Assembly (NCBI GenBank): GCA_023333565.1
Contig: JAJKFH010001106.1
Span: 1 to 64,000, forward strand
Direction: 5' to 3'
DNA from: Puffinus mauretanicus
Taxonomy: Eukaryota; Chordata; Aves; Procellariiformes; Procellariidae
Length of the DNA stretch: 64,000 nucleotides
Part shown: positions 1 to 9,399 of the stretch, one piece after another
Numbering within the stretch: position 1 is the stretch's first letter
Layout: every line of letters starts with the position of its first letter
Made by a program: the position numbers and the translations under genes
Notes under the pieces: generated by a model
What the model was told of the DNA's origin: nothing
Database searches by the model: none
What the model saw: the letters and a program-made list of their open reading frames with translations, nothing else

Positions 1-64
1 ACCTGGAAAACAGTAAACGGGATTCAGGGAAGACCTGGAAAACAGTAAACGGGATTCAGGGAAG
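1..64. repeat. Tandem duplication, 32-bp unit, two perfect copies
   Basis: Positions 1-32 and 33-64 are identical (unit begins acctggaaaacag and ends ttcagggaag). The first copy starts exactly at the window edge, so the array may continue to the left. It could be a real minisatellite or a local assembly duplication; the sequence alone cannot decide. Confidence 0.95.
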
Positions 65-460
65 CAGGAGGCACAGCAGGGCCCGGGCGCTGCGGGCAGC
101 AGCCGGACAAACAGCAGAGCAGGAGCTGCGGGGCTGAGAGGGAGCGGGATGAGGAGAAGGTGGTGGGACTGAGGCTTTGGGAACATCACCCGTGAGCAAG
201 GGCGAGGGATGGAGAGCTGGGAAGGAGGGGAAGAAGCCGAAGCAAGCGCGGAGAGAAACCCTGCGAAGGAGGGAAAGATAAGGGCCATCTGGGAGGAAGA
301 GATAATAAAATTGAGGGAGCGGTGCAGGCGAGATAGCATCGGTTATAAACAAGCGAAGAAAGAGGAGAGGAGAAAAATAAGCCAGCAAGTTTCCAGCGGG
401 CTGCGGGGATGCGGAAAGGTTGAATTGTTTGCTGAAGTGCATGTTGTTTGCGCATGGCAA
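65..460. other. Upstream flank, purine-rich, no gene seen
   Basis: This stretch leads into the CpG island. It is G+A rich on the + strand (notably 120-420) and includes an open frame starting at 209 that merges into low-complexity GC-rich sequence and ends at 997. Nothing in that frame resembles a known domain. I see no exon, RNA gene or repeat family here. Confidence 0.6.
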
Positions 461-906
461 ATGTCAGCCGTGCCACCGGCGGCGTTTCCCCGGCCCCCCC
501 CGCCCCGGGAACGAACGCGGCCCGAAAGGCGGCGGTGGGACCTGCCGGGAGGCCCCCACCGCCTGCGGGGAGGGCCGCGGGGGCACAGCGAGAGGCCGGG
601 CCGCGGCCGGGGGGACCCTGAGGCAGCCGCCCGGCTCCAGCTGCCGGTTACCCCGCGCCGTCCCGTCCCTGTCAGCCCTGCCCGTCCGCTGCCGGCGAGG
701 AGCGGCCGCGGCGAGGGGGCGTCGCTGCCTCACGGCGGAATAAATCACCCCCCGCGCCCGCCTCTGAGGGGAAGGGGGCGCGCCCGGGGGGCCGCAGGCC
801 GGTGTGTGTGCCCGGGGGCCGGCTCCCGCCCCGCGCCCCTCAGGCCGGGAAGACGGCGGGCGGGGACGCGGGGGGGGTGCGCGCTCCCGCGGCGGCGCCG
901 CGCCCC

Positions 907-911
907 ATTGG
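907..911 (-). promoter_or_regulatory. Inverted CCAAT box (NF-Y type)
   Basis: ATTGG inside the context ccccattggccgg, the reverse complement of a CCAAT box. NF-Y sites typically sit 50-100 bp before the start site of GC-rich promoters, and this one lies about 60 bp before the YY1-like element. The role is inferred from motif and placement only. Confidence 0.45.
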
Positions 912-964
912 CCGGCGGGGGCGCGCGCCCGCAGCCCCCCCGACCCCCCCCCGCCCCCGTGAGG

Positions 965-982
965 AAGATGGTGGCGGCGGCG
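965..982 (+). promoter_or_regulatory. YY1-like element, probable start-site marker
   Basis: The sequence aagatggtggcggcgg closely resembles the AAGATGGCGGC element. In TATA-less promoters that element is usually found in the sense orientation just downstream of the transcription start. With the CCAAT box at 907 this suggests initiation at roughly 930-965, so a leader of about 850-890 nt if it is unspliced. This is inference; no transcript evidence is available here. Confidence 0.4.
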
Positions 983-997
983 GCCGCCCGCGCCTGA
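968..997 (+). other. Upstream ORF 1, 9 codons
   Basis: ATG GTG followed by Ala/Arg-rich codons and TGA (peptide MVAAAAARA). The ATG is part of the YY1-like element, so it is translated only if transcription starts upstream of 968. The context aagATGG (A at -3, G at +4) is strong. It may simply be a by-product of the DNA element. Confidence 0.3.
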
Positions 998-1452
998 GCG
1001 CGCCCCCGCCGCTCCCCTCCCCTCACACGGCGGCGCGCAGGCGGGCGGGCCGGCCCCCGCCAGGGCACGGAGCTCCCCGCGGCGGCGCGGCACCACCCCG
1101 CCGGGAGGGGTGACGGGACCAGCCCCGCCGGGCCCCGCGGCAGGCGAGGAGGAGGCGGCCGAGCCCCGCGCCGGGGGCTGAGGGGCGCCGCAGGGGCACT
1201 CGCTCTCTCTCGCCCGGGCGCTGCCCGCGGCGCCAGGAAAGCGCGGGGCGGCGGAGGGCCCAAGGCCCCGTTGGCGGGGAGCGGCGGGCAGGGCCGCGCA
1301 GGCCGGCGGGGGGCGGCCGCCGGTGCCGTCCCGGCTGGGCGGGCGAGGGAGGCGGCGGGGCGGCGCGGCGGGAGCCGGCCCCTTGGCGGCGGCCGTGAGG
1401 GGAGCGCTGCCCGGCGGGCGCGGGGAGGAAGCCGCGGCCAGCTGCAGCCGAC

Positions 1453-1506
1453 ATGGAGGAGCGGTCCCCTCCCGGCGGGGGCCCGGCGTCCCCCCCGCGG
1501 GACTGA
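1453..1506 (+). other. Upstream ORF 2, 17 codons, strong start context
   Basis: The frame begins MEERSPP and ends PPRD then TGA. The start context gacATGG has G at -3 and G at +4, a good Kozak match, so scanning ribosomes would be expected to use it if it is in the mRNA. It ends 309 nt before the AC9 start, leaving room for reinitiation. Translation is inferred. Confidence 0.4.
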
Positions 1507-1615
1507 GCGAGCGGCCGCCCGCCCCGCGCCTCGGCAGGGCTGCGGGAGCGGGGCCAGCGGCGGGCGGCAGCCCCGGCCCTGCCCGGCCGGCGGAGGCGAG
1601 CGAGGCGAGGGGACT

Positions 1616-1732
1616 ATGTGGGGCTGCCCGCGCCCCAGCGCCCCGTGTGCCGAGCCCGGCGAGCGGCGGAGCGCCGCGGCGCTGCCCGGCCGCCCCTCCG
1701 CGCAGGCGGCGGTGGCGGCGGGAGGAGACTAG
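1616..1732 (+). other. Upstream ORF 3, 38 codons
   Basis: The frame begins MWGCPRPSAP and ends AAVAAGGD then TAG. The start context is moderate (A at -3, T at +4). It closes 83 nt before the AC9 start codon. The composition is typical of translated GC-rich leader and no domain is recognisable. Any effect would be regulatory and is not shown by sequence alone. Confidence 0.35.
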
Positions 1733-1815
1733 AGGCGGCTCTCCGAGGAGCCCGGTGGCTTTCCCAGCCCGAGAGACCCAACTCCTGAGCGGGCTCTTCA
1801 GGAGGAATTGACAAC

Positions 1816-3514
1816 ATGGCTTCCCCACCGCACCAGCAGCTGCTGCATCACCACAGCACCGAGGTGAGCTGCGACTCCAGCGGGGACAGCAACAGCGTCA
1901 CGGTGAAAATCAACCCCAAGCAGCACCAGGGCTGCTCCTCTTCCAAGCACTGCAAATACAGCATCTCCTCCAGCTGCAGCTCAGGAGAGTCAGGGGGCAC
2001 CCGCCGAGCCGGCGGAGGTGGCGGCAGCGGCCCCGGCCTCCGCCGGCAGAAGAAGCTGCCGCAGCTCTTCGAGAGGGCCTCTTCCAAGTGGTGGAATCCC
2101 AAGTTCGACTCCAACAACCTGGAGGAGGCTTGCATGGAGAGATGCTTCCCGCAGACCCAGCGCAGGTTTCGCTATGCCCTCTTCTACATCGGTGTGGCCT
2201 GCCTTCTCTGGGGCATCTACTTCGGCATACACATGAGAGAGAAACAGATTGTTTTCATGGTGCCGGCTCTGTGCTTCCTCTTGGTATGTGTAGCGTTTTT
2301 TGTGTTCACTTTCACCAAGACTTACGCCCGCCATTACGTATGGACTTCGCTGATACTCACCCTCCTGGTTTTTGCTTTGACTCTCGCTCCGCAGTTCCAG
2401 GCTCTGAAACCTATCTCAGGAAGCGGTGACATGTCCAATCAGACTCCCCCGGCAGATCCCACAGACACTTGTCTTTCTCAAGTAGGCAGTTTTTCTATGT
2501 GTATTGAAGTGCTCTTGTTGCTTTACACGGTGATGCACTTACCCTTGTATTTAAGCTTGTTTCTGGGACTGTCCTACTCAGTCCTCTTCGAGACCTTCGG
2601 TTATCACTTCCGCGATGAGAACTGTTTTACACCTCTCGGAGCCGGTGCAGTTTACTGGGAGCTGTTGAGTAAAGCCTTCCTGCACATCTGCATCCACGCC
2701 ATCGGTATTCATTTATTTATCATGTCCGAAGTCAGATCGAGAAGCACATTCCTGAAAGTGGGGCAATCCATCATGCATGGAAAAGACTTGGAAGTGGAAA
2801 AAGCTCTGAAAGAGAGGATGATTCATTCTGTTATGCCAAGAATAATAGCCGATGACTTAATGAAGCAGGGGGATGATGAAAGTGAAAACTCCGTCAAACG
2901 TCATTCCACCTCAAGCCCCAAAAACAGGAAGAAGAAGCCCTCCATACAGAAAACCCCCATAATATTCCGTCCTTTTAAAATGCAGCAGATAGAGCAAGTG
3001 AGCATTTTGTTCGCAGATATTGTTGGCTTCACGAAAATGAGCGCCAATAAATCTGCCCACGCTCTGGTGGGACTCCTGAACGACCTCTTTGGACGTTTCG
3101 ACCGTCTGTGCGAGGACACTAAATGCGAGAAGATAAGCACTTTGGGAGACTGTTACTACTGCGTAGCTGGCTGCCCAGAGCCCCGGGCAGATCACGCTTA
3201 CTGCTGCATCGAGATGGGCTTAGGTATGATTAAAGCCATTGAGCAGTTTTGCCAAGAGAAAAAAGAAATGGTGAACATGAGAGTCGGTGTTCATACCGGG
3301 ACAGTCCTGTGTGGCATTTTGGGAATGAGGAGGTTCAAGTTCGATGTGTGGTCCAATGATGTCAATTTGGCCAATCTGATGGAGCAGCTTGGGGTGGCTG
3401 GAAAAGTCCATATTTCGGAAGCCACTGCGAAATATTTGGATGATCGTTACGAGATGGAGGATGGAAAGGTGATAGAGCGAGTCGGTCAGAGTGTGGTAGC
3501 TGACCAGTTAAAAG
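1816..3514 (+). CDS. ADCY9: Adenylate cyclase type 9, first coding exon (residues 1-566)
   Basis: AC9 is a plasma-membrane enzyme that makes cAMP from ATP and is activated by Gs alpha. The start at 1816 has an excellent context (aacATGG) and gives the typical AC9 N-terminus MASPPHQQLLHHHSTEV. Visible order: Ser/Gly-rich cytoplasmic N-terminus (1-115); six hydrophobic helices at roughly 119-139, 145-166, 174-193, 226-241, 243-258 and 280-304, with a possible N-glycosylation site NQT at 208; a charged linker helix (about 305-350); a Lys-rich segment (KNRKKK); and the C1a catalytic domain from about 386. The metal-binding aspartates are in FADIVGF (Asp401) and LGDCYYC (Asp445), with GMRRFKFDVWSNDVNLAN further on. 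The exon ends AAAAG followed by GTATGT, phase 1, inside the conserved DQLKG. The frame stays open into the intron to 3732, but the AC9 match stops at 3514 and resumes at 50063. Identity is secure. Confidence 0.97.
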
Positions 3515-3732
3515 GTATGTGCTTTTATTTTGTGCTCAGTCTTTGGTTTTTTTCTTTTATGAGGGAATATATTTTCCCTAGTGCATGTTTTGTGCTTGCT
3601 GACTTGCAAATTGAATGCATTTTACGTTTAACTCTGCGTGCTGGTGATCAGAAACACCATGGGAATTACGGAATAAAAGATGCCCCGGAGATAAGCGTGA
3701 AAGATCTTCTGGGGTGCTCAAAATATTTGTAG
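3515..3732 (+). other. Intronic read-through frame, 71 codons plus stop
   Basis: After the splice donor at 3515 the AC9 frame remains open and closes with TAG at 3730-3732. It would add a hydrophobic patch (FYFVLSLWFFSF) and then unremarkable sequence. An AATAAA lies at 3672-3677. Most likely this is chance intronic sequence. It would be translated only in a transcript that retains the intron or is polyadenylated within it. Confidence 0.25.
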
Positions 3733-6700
3733 ACTTCAAAACTCCTTCACGCTCCTTGTGAGACTATTGCATCGTAGGGAGGAGAAGGTTAATGTGTTTG
3801 CTGTCTGTGAGAGGTTTTTGTTTTACTGTTGTGTGTCATCCTTTAATTCAGTAAGTAAACTTGTTAATTGACTTCATGTGCCATACATAGAGCATATGTG
3901 TTTTGCAAAATTATGTATATCTGTGAAAAGTTTTTTTTGGCATTGGGAGAGTTGGGACTGCGAAGGCATTTGGGAAAAATGACAGCTGGATTCACAGAAA
4001 GAAGTGAGCACTGTAGATTTGGCAGTTTGATATAGCAAGTTGTTACAGTTTGAAGTTGGGCTGGAAAAAGTTACTCAGGTGGTTCAGTGAGCTGGCAGAT
4101 GCTCTCGTTTCTGCAGCTCTAAGGATTTGGGGATGAAACTGCAAATTTGCCTTTTGGAAAAGAAAATGAGGGATCCTTTGGTTCCCCTTATGGCTTGGCT
4201 AAGGGTCCGATTTTCATTTTTCTACAGAGTATTCATTTTGAAATGAAACCCTGGACTGCTTTCTAGCAGCACTTAGAAGCGCGTGCGGGAGGATTGTACA
4301 TGCTGAGGGTTTAATTATCTCTTTAGTAAAAGCTGTGTCCCTAGTGCTGTGCCTTTGTCTTGCGGAGGTATGGTTGTCTGCAGCGCTTGTAGCCCAAGGT
4401 GGGGAGCAGACGAATCAAAATGGGAGTGGAATATGTTGCAAACCCTTTTATGCTATGTGAGTTTATTCGTTCTGTTTATAAATGTACCCATTTTTATAAA
4501 GTAAGCGTGGAAAATGGAGTGGAAGAAACTGAAGGAGTCATAGGACAGCGTTGTGATGGAGGAAGGAGGTATTTGTTGCAACAAATACAAATCGAGGCCA
4601 GGATGGTTGTAGAAAGGTCAGTGAGTAAGGACGGGGGGGAGAGTATTGCAAAACAGTGGTGGAAGCGGTAATGGCAGGCCGCTCGCCTGTGGCAGGTGCT
4701 TATTTTGATGTGACACAAATACTTATTTTTGGTGAGCTAGCTGTCCGCATGCATAGGGCAACAGGGCTGAAATGAGAGGCTTACGGGGAGGAAAAATATC
4801 GACAGTGACATTGGGGGCTGGAAGCCATAGAACTGAAGCAGATGTGTGTCCCTGGGCTTTGGTTTTTCTGTTTAGCTTCTGAAAATACAAATTCAGACAA
4901 TTTCTTTGAAAACTGTTGACACTGACGTATTTCAGTGGAAGTGTGCTTTCAGGAAAAAAGGATCAGACAGAATCTTTCTGTTACTCTAAGCTGAATCTTG
5001 CTGTTCTGGTGAAAATAAATTGAATAGCTTGTAGAGAAACAACCCTGCGATATTTCCCTCTTCCATCTACCTTTAGAGTCAAGTGCAGTGTGAAGGCCAT
5101 GTTGCAGCAACAAATTAAATTAAATCTTTTTGCTAAATTTATAACTGTACTCGATGTCAATAATCACAAAATGACATGAACTTACTTGTGGAGACTGATG
5201 GTACTGCTCTTAAATATTTCTGTTTATTTGTTTATATTTTCTAGGAGATCACAAGAGCACTGTGTAGGGCAATTATACCCCATGTCAGGAGTGGTTTTTT
5301 CATGGTCTTTCTCAGACTTCTTTTCTGTCCTTGGGTACGTTCATTGCGAGAGGGCATGGGCTGCTGTGTCTCGTCAGTGCAGTGGTTCAGATGTTGCAGC
5401 TTTGAAAGCCTTCCCCAGGTCCTGCTTTAGGCAGGGCACTACAGATGAACAAACTGAAATGCAATCTAGGTAAGATGAAGTCTGCTTTGTGGACTGAGAT
5501 TTTAATGGTCTCTTCTTACCCTGAAACCTAGCTATGAAAGCAACTGGAGCATGTGGTAAGAATTACTTTAACGAGGAATATGGGTTGGGTTGGTTTTTTT
5601 CCCCTGCTTTCTCTTCTGTATTTTGTTGTAGAACTGTGATTAGCATCCATTTCTTATCAATGTCTTATATAGTTAGAGATATCAGAGTCTGTGTGTACTT
5701 TTAATCCAAGCACACCATGACCACCTTTATCCGCAGGTCTGTGGCACGCGTAGTCCCTTTCCCTCCCGCGCCCAGACCCTCAGGGGCACATGGTGGGTGC
5801 TACGGAGTTGCCTATTTTTTCCTGTTTCCTCAGTACTTTGTTCCGCAGTCAGATTACTTGGCCGGTAGGTAAATGGCATCAGGGGAAAAAAAAAAAAAAG
5901 GCAATGATAAAAGCAATCTAACAGCAGTGCCGTAGGCTGGCGTCTAGAACCTGCTGCAGGGAAGGGTTTTGTTAAGGAGCAGCTCTGAGATTTAATAGAG
6001 TAAACTGAGATTTCACCTCTTAATTAATTGCCCTCTGCCAAGCACCTGCTCACTTTTGTGAACGGAGGTGCTGTTAGGAAGCTTTGCTTTAGTATTTTCC
6101 CTGAGAATTCATTGATAGCAGTGATAGAGAAGAGGAAGTTTGTTGTGGTTGTTTAATTATGTCATACGTTGTACTGTTTTCAAGTATGAAAGTGCTGCGG
6201 AGATAACAGATATAAGCCTTTTTAACTGGTACTTCACTTCTCAGCTTCCTTTCAACCTTTGGTATCTTAATGATATCCTATTTTTTATGTTGTATGTCTA
6301 GTATATTATCTCTTAATTGTCTGAGTTGCCGCAGTAGTCGTAGCTGTCTTTCTGAGGCTAAGACAACATGATCAAGTAAACTCTTTATAGAGCAAAATGG
6401 GAGCTGCTGAGGACTCGGTGTCCATGTTATGCACATTTCGGGACTTCTGCGTGCTCCTGGAGCGAGTCTTTTGGCTCGGTTCACCCAGAAGGAATCCAGG
6501 TACAGCTCTACAGTGTGCACCAAAGCAGGGTACATAGAAGTGAATTGGGCAAACTGCTTCAAAACCGTGCTCCCGATTCCATTTGGAATACTAAGGTAGT
6601 TGTACCCTGATTTGTCCTTGCGCTGCTCTTCTTGTTTTTTGGAATAGACAAGGCAAAACTAAATTTCTCTTTCCCTGTATTGTTTTGTGGTTCACTGAAA

Positions 6701-7673
6701 TCTTATGTGGAAATAAGGATGGAAATATCTTTTCTCCCTCCTTTGCTTCCTTGGCTCCTTATTGCAAGAAGTGGGGCCCTGTGGGGGGCTCCTTACTGCA
6801 AGAAGTGAGGTATGTTCCCTCCTGTTTCTGGCTTCTGAATTAAGTAGATGGTGTCTAAAACAAACCAGCAAAGAGCGCGAGCCATTGATGACCTTACAAT
6901 GTTTTTGCCTGTTTCTGACTGCTGTTTGTTTTAAGATTGCTTAGGCCATCTGTTTTCACAGCACCTGATCCCCTTGGATGTGAGGGGAGCGCAGGAGAGC
7001 AATCTTGTGGTGATTTTTTTGAGGTTCACAGGTAAACCCGAGACATCATCAGTTCAATTATATCTTCCATAATAATTTTGCCATAGGATTTGAGACAATT
7101 CACTTTTTCTGTTTTCTTGCTGAGCGTCCTAGCAAATAAATTTATTGAAGACTATGAGATACTGAGAGTCGCATAATACAGGTTAATGTGTCCCTTCTGA
7201 ACTCTGCAGTCAGAGATCTCTTCTGAGGACAGAAGAAGTTTTGCTTATGGAAATATTTTTGTTTTGCGCTGTTCTTCTTGCTTGTTTGCATTTCTCTTTC
7301 TTGTTACTTAGGAGGTCACAATATTGCTATTTGCCAGCCAGCCAGCAACTCTTCCAGAAATACCAGGGTCACTGGCATTTTTTTTTTGAGTGCTCAAAAT
7401 ACATAAGCATGTTGGGGCAAGAATGCTTTCCCTGTGTTTATAGAGCATAGCACAGCAGAACCATGATTTCATTTGGGGCGTTTGTATATATGCTGATACT
7501 CTAATAAGAGTCATGTTACTGAAGTTTCCGTTAAAATAATTCCTGAACTTTCTGCAGCAAGACACCTCCTTGTTCAGTTTGCCTCAGGAATGGCTTTATC
7601 GCTGAATTTCTGTTAGAAGCCCTTAGAAGATACAGACATGCTTTTCTCTCTGATTTTGTCGTTTGCTTCATCA

Positions 7674-7707
7674 TGGAAAAAACGTGAGTGGAAAAAACGT
7701 GAGTGGA
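7674..7707. repeat. Short tandem repeat, 15-bp unit, about 2.3 copies
   Basis: The unit tggaaaaaacgtgag occurs at 7674-7688 and 7689-7703, followed by tgga. It is a local duplication in intron sequence with no evident function. Confidence 0.9.
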
Positions 7708-9335
7708 TCTTGTGCACTCTGTCACCTGGCTAACCAAACCGAGTCGTTGATGGCTTCAGAGGCAAGGTCAGCTTTCACAGCGCTTACTGGGTGACAATCC
7801 ACCAGTTCACCTGTGGCCACTGGTGGCCGTTCCTGATAAAGCATATCAAAGATCAGCAGCTTACTGTATTGTCTTTCACTGTTTTCCATGTTTCTTTTAA
7901 AAACTGCTTTACTTTTAAACATTTTTTTAATAAAGCAAATCAGTTATAAAAGTCACCAGTTTGCTCGATATTGAAACCTTTTAATGTAATTTAAGGCTGC
8001 TATTTCTCCATAAATAGCCTAGCTCTTTACAGGGTGGCAACCTGCGTCCGATGAGATGCTTTTCCCTTGGCAGACCATGGGATACAGCTCTGCCTGGTGA
8101 CTTGATACTCTGCTGCTTCTTCAGGTTTGGGTTACAAGGAACACAGTGCGGGTATTTCTGAAAGACAAAAGTCTCAGAAAGGTTATGAAAAGATAAGTCA
8201 TTGAATTTTTCTTCCCTTCCTCCACTCTGTGGCCGATCAGGGGGAGACCACAGTGACACCCTGACAGCAGTGAAGTCTTCCCTGCCTGCCCCGTCTTTCT
8301 GTCTTTTACCAGGCTGCGTTCAGAGGACCCGTAGCTGTCATGTGCTTCTGGAAGTTCATAGGTAGATGAAAGATAAGATGAAAGTTTTCCTTAGCTTTGA
8401 GAGCCGAGCTTGCTGGGCATAGTGTAAATCTAGAAGGCTTGTGCTTGTGCCAGCAGGCAGCTCTGCAGAGAGCTCTGCACAGATTCAGCTTTGCTCTGTG
8501 GCTTGGCTGCGAGCAGCTTTAGTTGCTAACTAGTGAGTGTTTTTGGGGTGAGTGCAGGAGGTTAGGGTGCTTGTCTTGCGTCTTGCCAGCTGCTCTGCAG
8601 GTCTTCCTGTTCAACCTCTAGTTTCGTCATGTTCAATAAATGTAAATCTTCAGATGCTAGCTTTTTATATTTATTGAACTCGTTTGTGACAGACATTGTA
8701 ATTCTAGATTTCATGTGTTCTGATACAAATCTGATAGTCAGGCAACAATTGATAGATAGAACAAATGTCTTTTTTTTTTTTTAAAGTGGTAATGAAGTAA
8801 GCATGTGTATGTGTTTCCACTTCCCACAAAACAAAATTCTGAGTGCTGACTGAGGCAGAAAATTTTAGTGAATAGTCAGTTTATCAATTTTACATAATCT
8901 GACCTATTAACTGTTGTTATTGAGGCAGTGGTTCGTGATCTTATTTTCAAGTGTGAGACTGAAAATAAAATATCATACACAGGTTGACTGCACTCCTGTA
9001 TTTAAAAAATGAAAAGTATTCAGTGACAGATCAAGAATTATAATTAGAAGTAATTTGCATGAAGGCATATTGCCAGGAAGAAGTAAATTCTACATTGATT
9101 TAACATTTTGACGTGATCTGTAATTTTACCATGTAATAGCAAAAAGAAAAGGAGGTAAATAGTGAATATAGTTGCTCAACCTGGTTCTTGTCAAGTCTTC
9201 ACTTGGTGAAGATGTGTTTCATGCCTATAAACAAAAGAAAGAATTTTGTATGAAAACCTAGTGATTATTGAGCTTTCCAAATATTTTACATGACACAATG
9301 ACATAACTTTCTCTGAAATAAACCTATGTATTTGT

Positions 9336-9367
9336 GCATTAGTACTGATCAGCATTAGTACTGATCA
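9336..9367. repeat. Tandem duplication, 16-bp unit, two perfect copies
   Basis: The unit gcattagtactgatca is repeated exactly at 9336-9351 and 9352-9367. Each unit contains agtact and tgatca, two 6-bp palindromes. It lies only 7 bp before the hairpin at 9375. Confidence 0.93.
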
Positions 9368-9374
9368 GAGGTTT

Positions 9375-9399
9375 TGACCTTCCCTCTGAGGGAAGGTCA
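9375..9399. repeat. Perfect inverted repeat, 11-bp arms, 3-nt loop
   Basis: Left arm tgaccttccct at 9375-9385, loop ctg, right arm agggaaggtca at 9389-9399. It could form a small hairpin or cruciform. It is too short to be a microRNA precursor. Confidence 0.93.

Larger units (their letters stand above)
965..1815 (+). other. ADCY9: Inferred 5' untranslated leader of ADCY9
   Basis: This is the stretch between the likely start-site region and the AC9 start codon. It is very GC rich and probably strongly folded. It contains only three ATGs on the + strand (968, 1453, 1616), each opening a short frame that closes before 1816. The 5' limit is a guess from promoter motifs. An acceptor-like ctcttcag ends at 1801, 14 bases before the start codon, so part of this stretch could be an intron or upstream sequence if a separate noncoding first exon exists. 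The tract before that AG is only weakly pyrimidine-rich. Confidence 0.45.
465..2110 (+). promoter_or_regulatory. ADCY9: CpG island promoter of ADCY9
   Basis: From about 465 the sequence becomes extremely G+C rich with dense CpG, in contrast to the A+T-rich sequence that follows the first coding exon. The island runs through the presumed transcription start and 5' leader into the first part of the coding exon. No TATA box is evident. Many GC-box-like runs (cccgcccc, ggggcggg types), one inverted CCAAT box and one YY1-like element are present, the usual make-up of a broad, TATA-less vertebrate promoter. Low complexity keeps long frames open on both strands here; these are not genes. Confidence 0.85.

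Noticed and set aside
209..997. Plus-strand open frame of 262 codons upstream of AC9
   Set aside because: Purine-rich then GC-rich low-complexity translation with no recognisable domain. It crosses the likely transcription start region and is best explained by composition.
1790..1802. Acceptor-like ctcttcag just before the start codon
   Set aside because: The upstream tract is only weakly pyrimidine-rich and no partner donor was identified, so I did not call an intron in the leader. It remains possible.
464..1828. Long minus-strand open frame (454 codons) opposite the promoter
   Set aside because: It consists of Pro/Arg/Ala/Gly-rich low-complexity translation of a CpG island, with few stop codons because of GC content. 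No domain or homology is recognisable and all frames here are similarly open.
1816..3732. Reading the whole 638-codon frame as the AC9 coding segment
   Set aside because: AC9 similarity stops exactly at 3514 before a consensus GTATGT donor and resumes in phase at 50063. The last 72 codons are intron.
7799..7826. Inverted repeat ccaccagt / actggtgg
   Set aside because: Arms of 8 bp with a 12-bp loop are expected by chance in a window this size.
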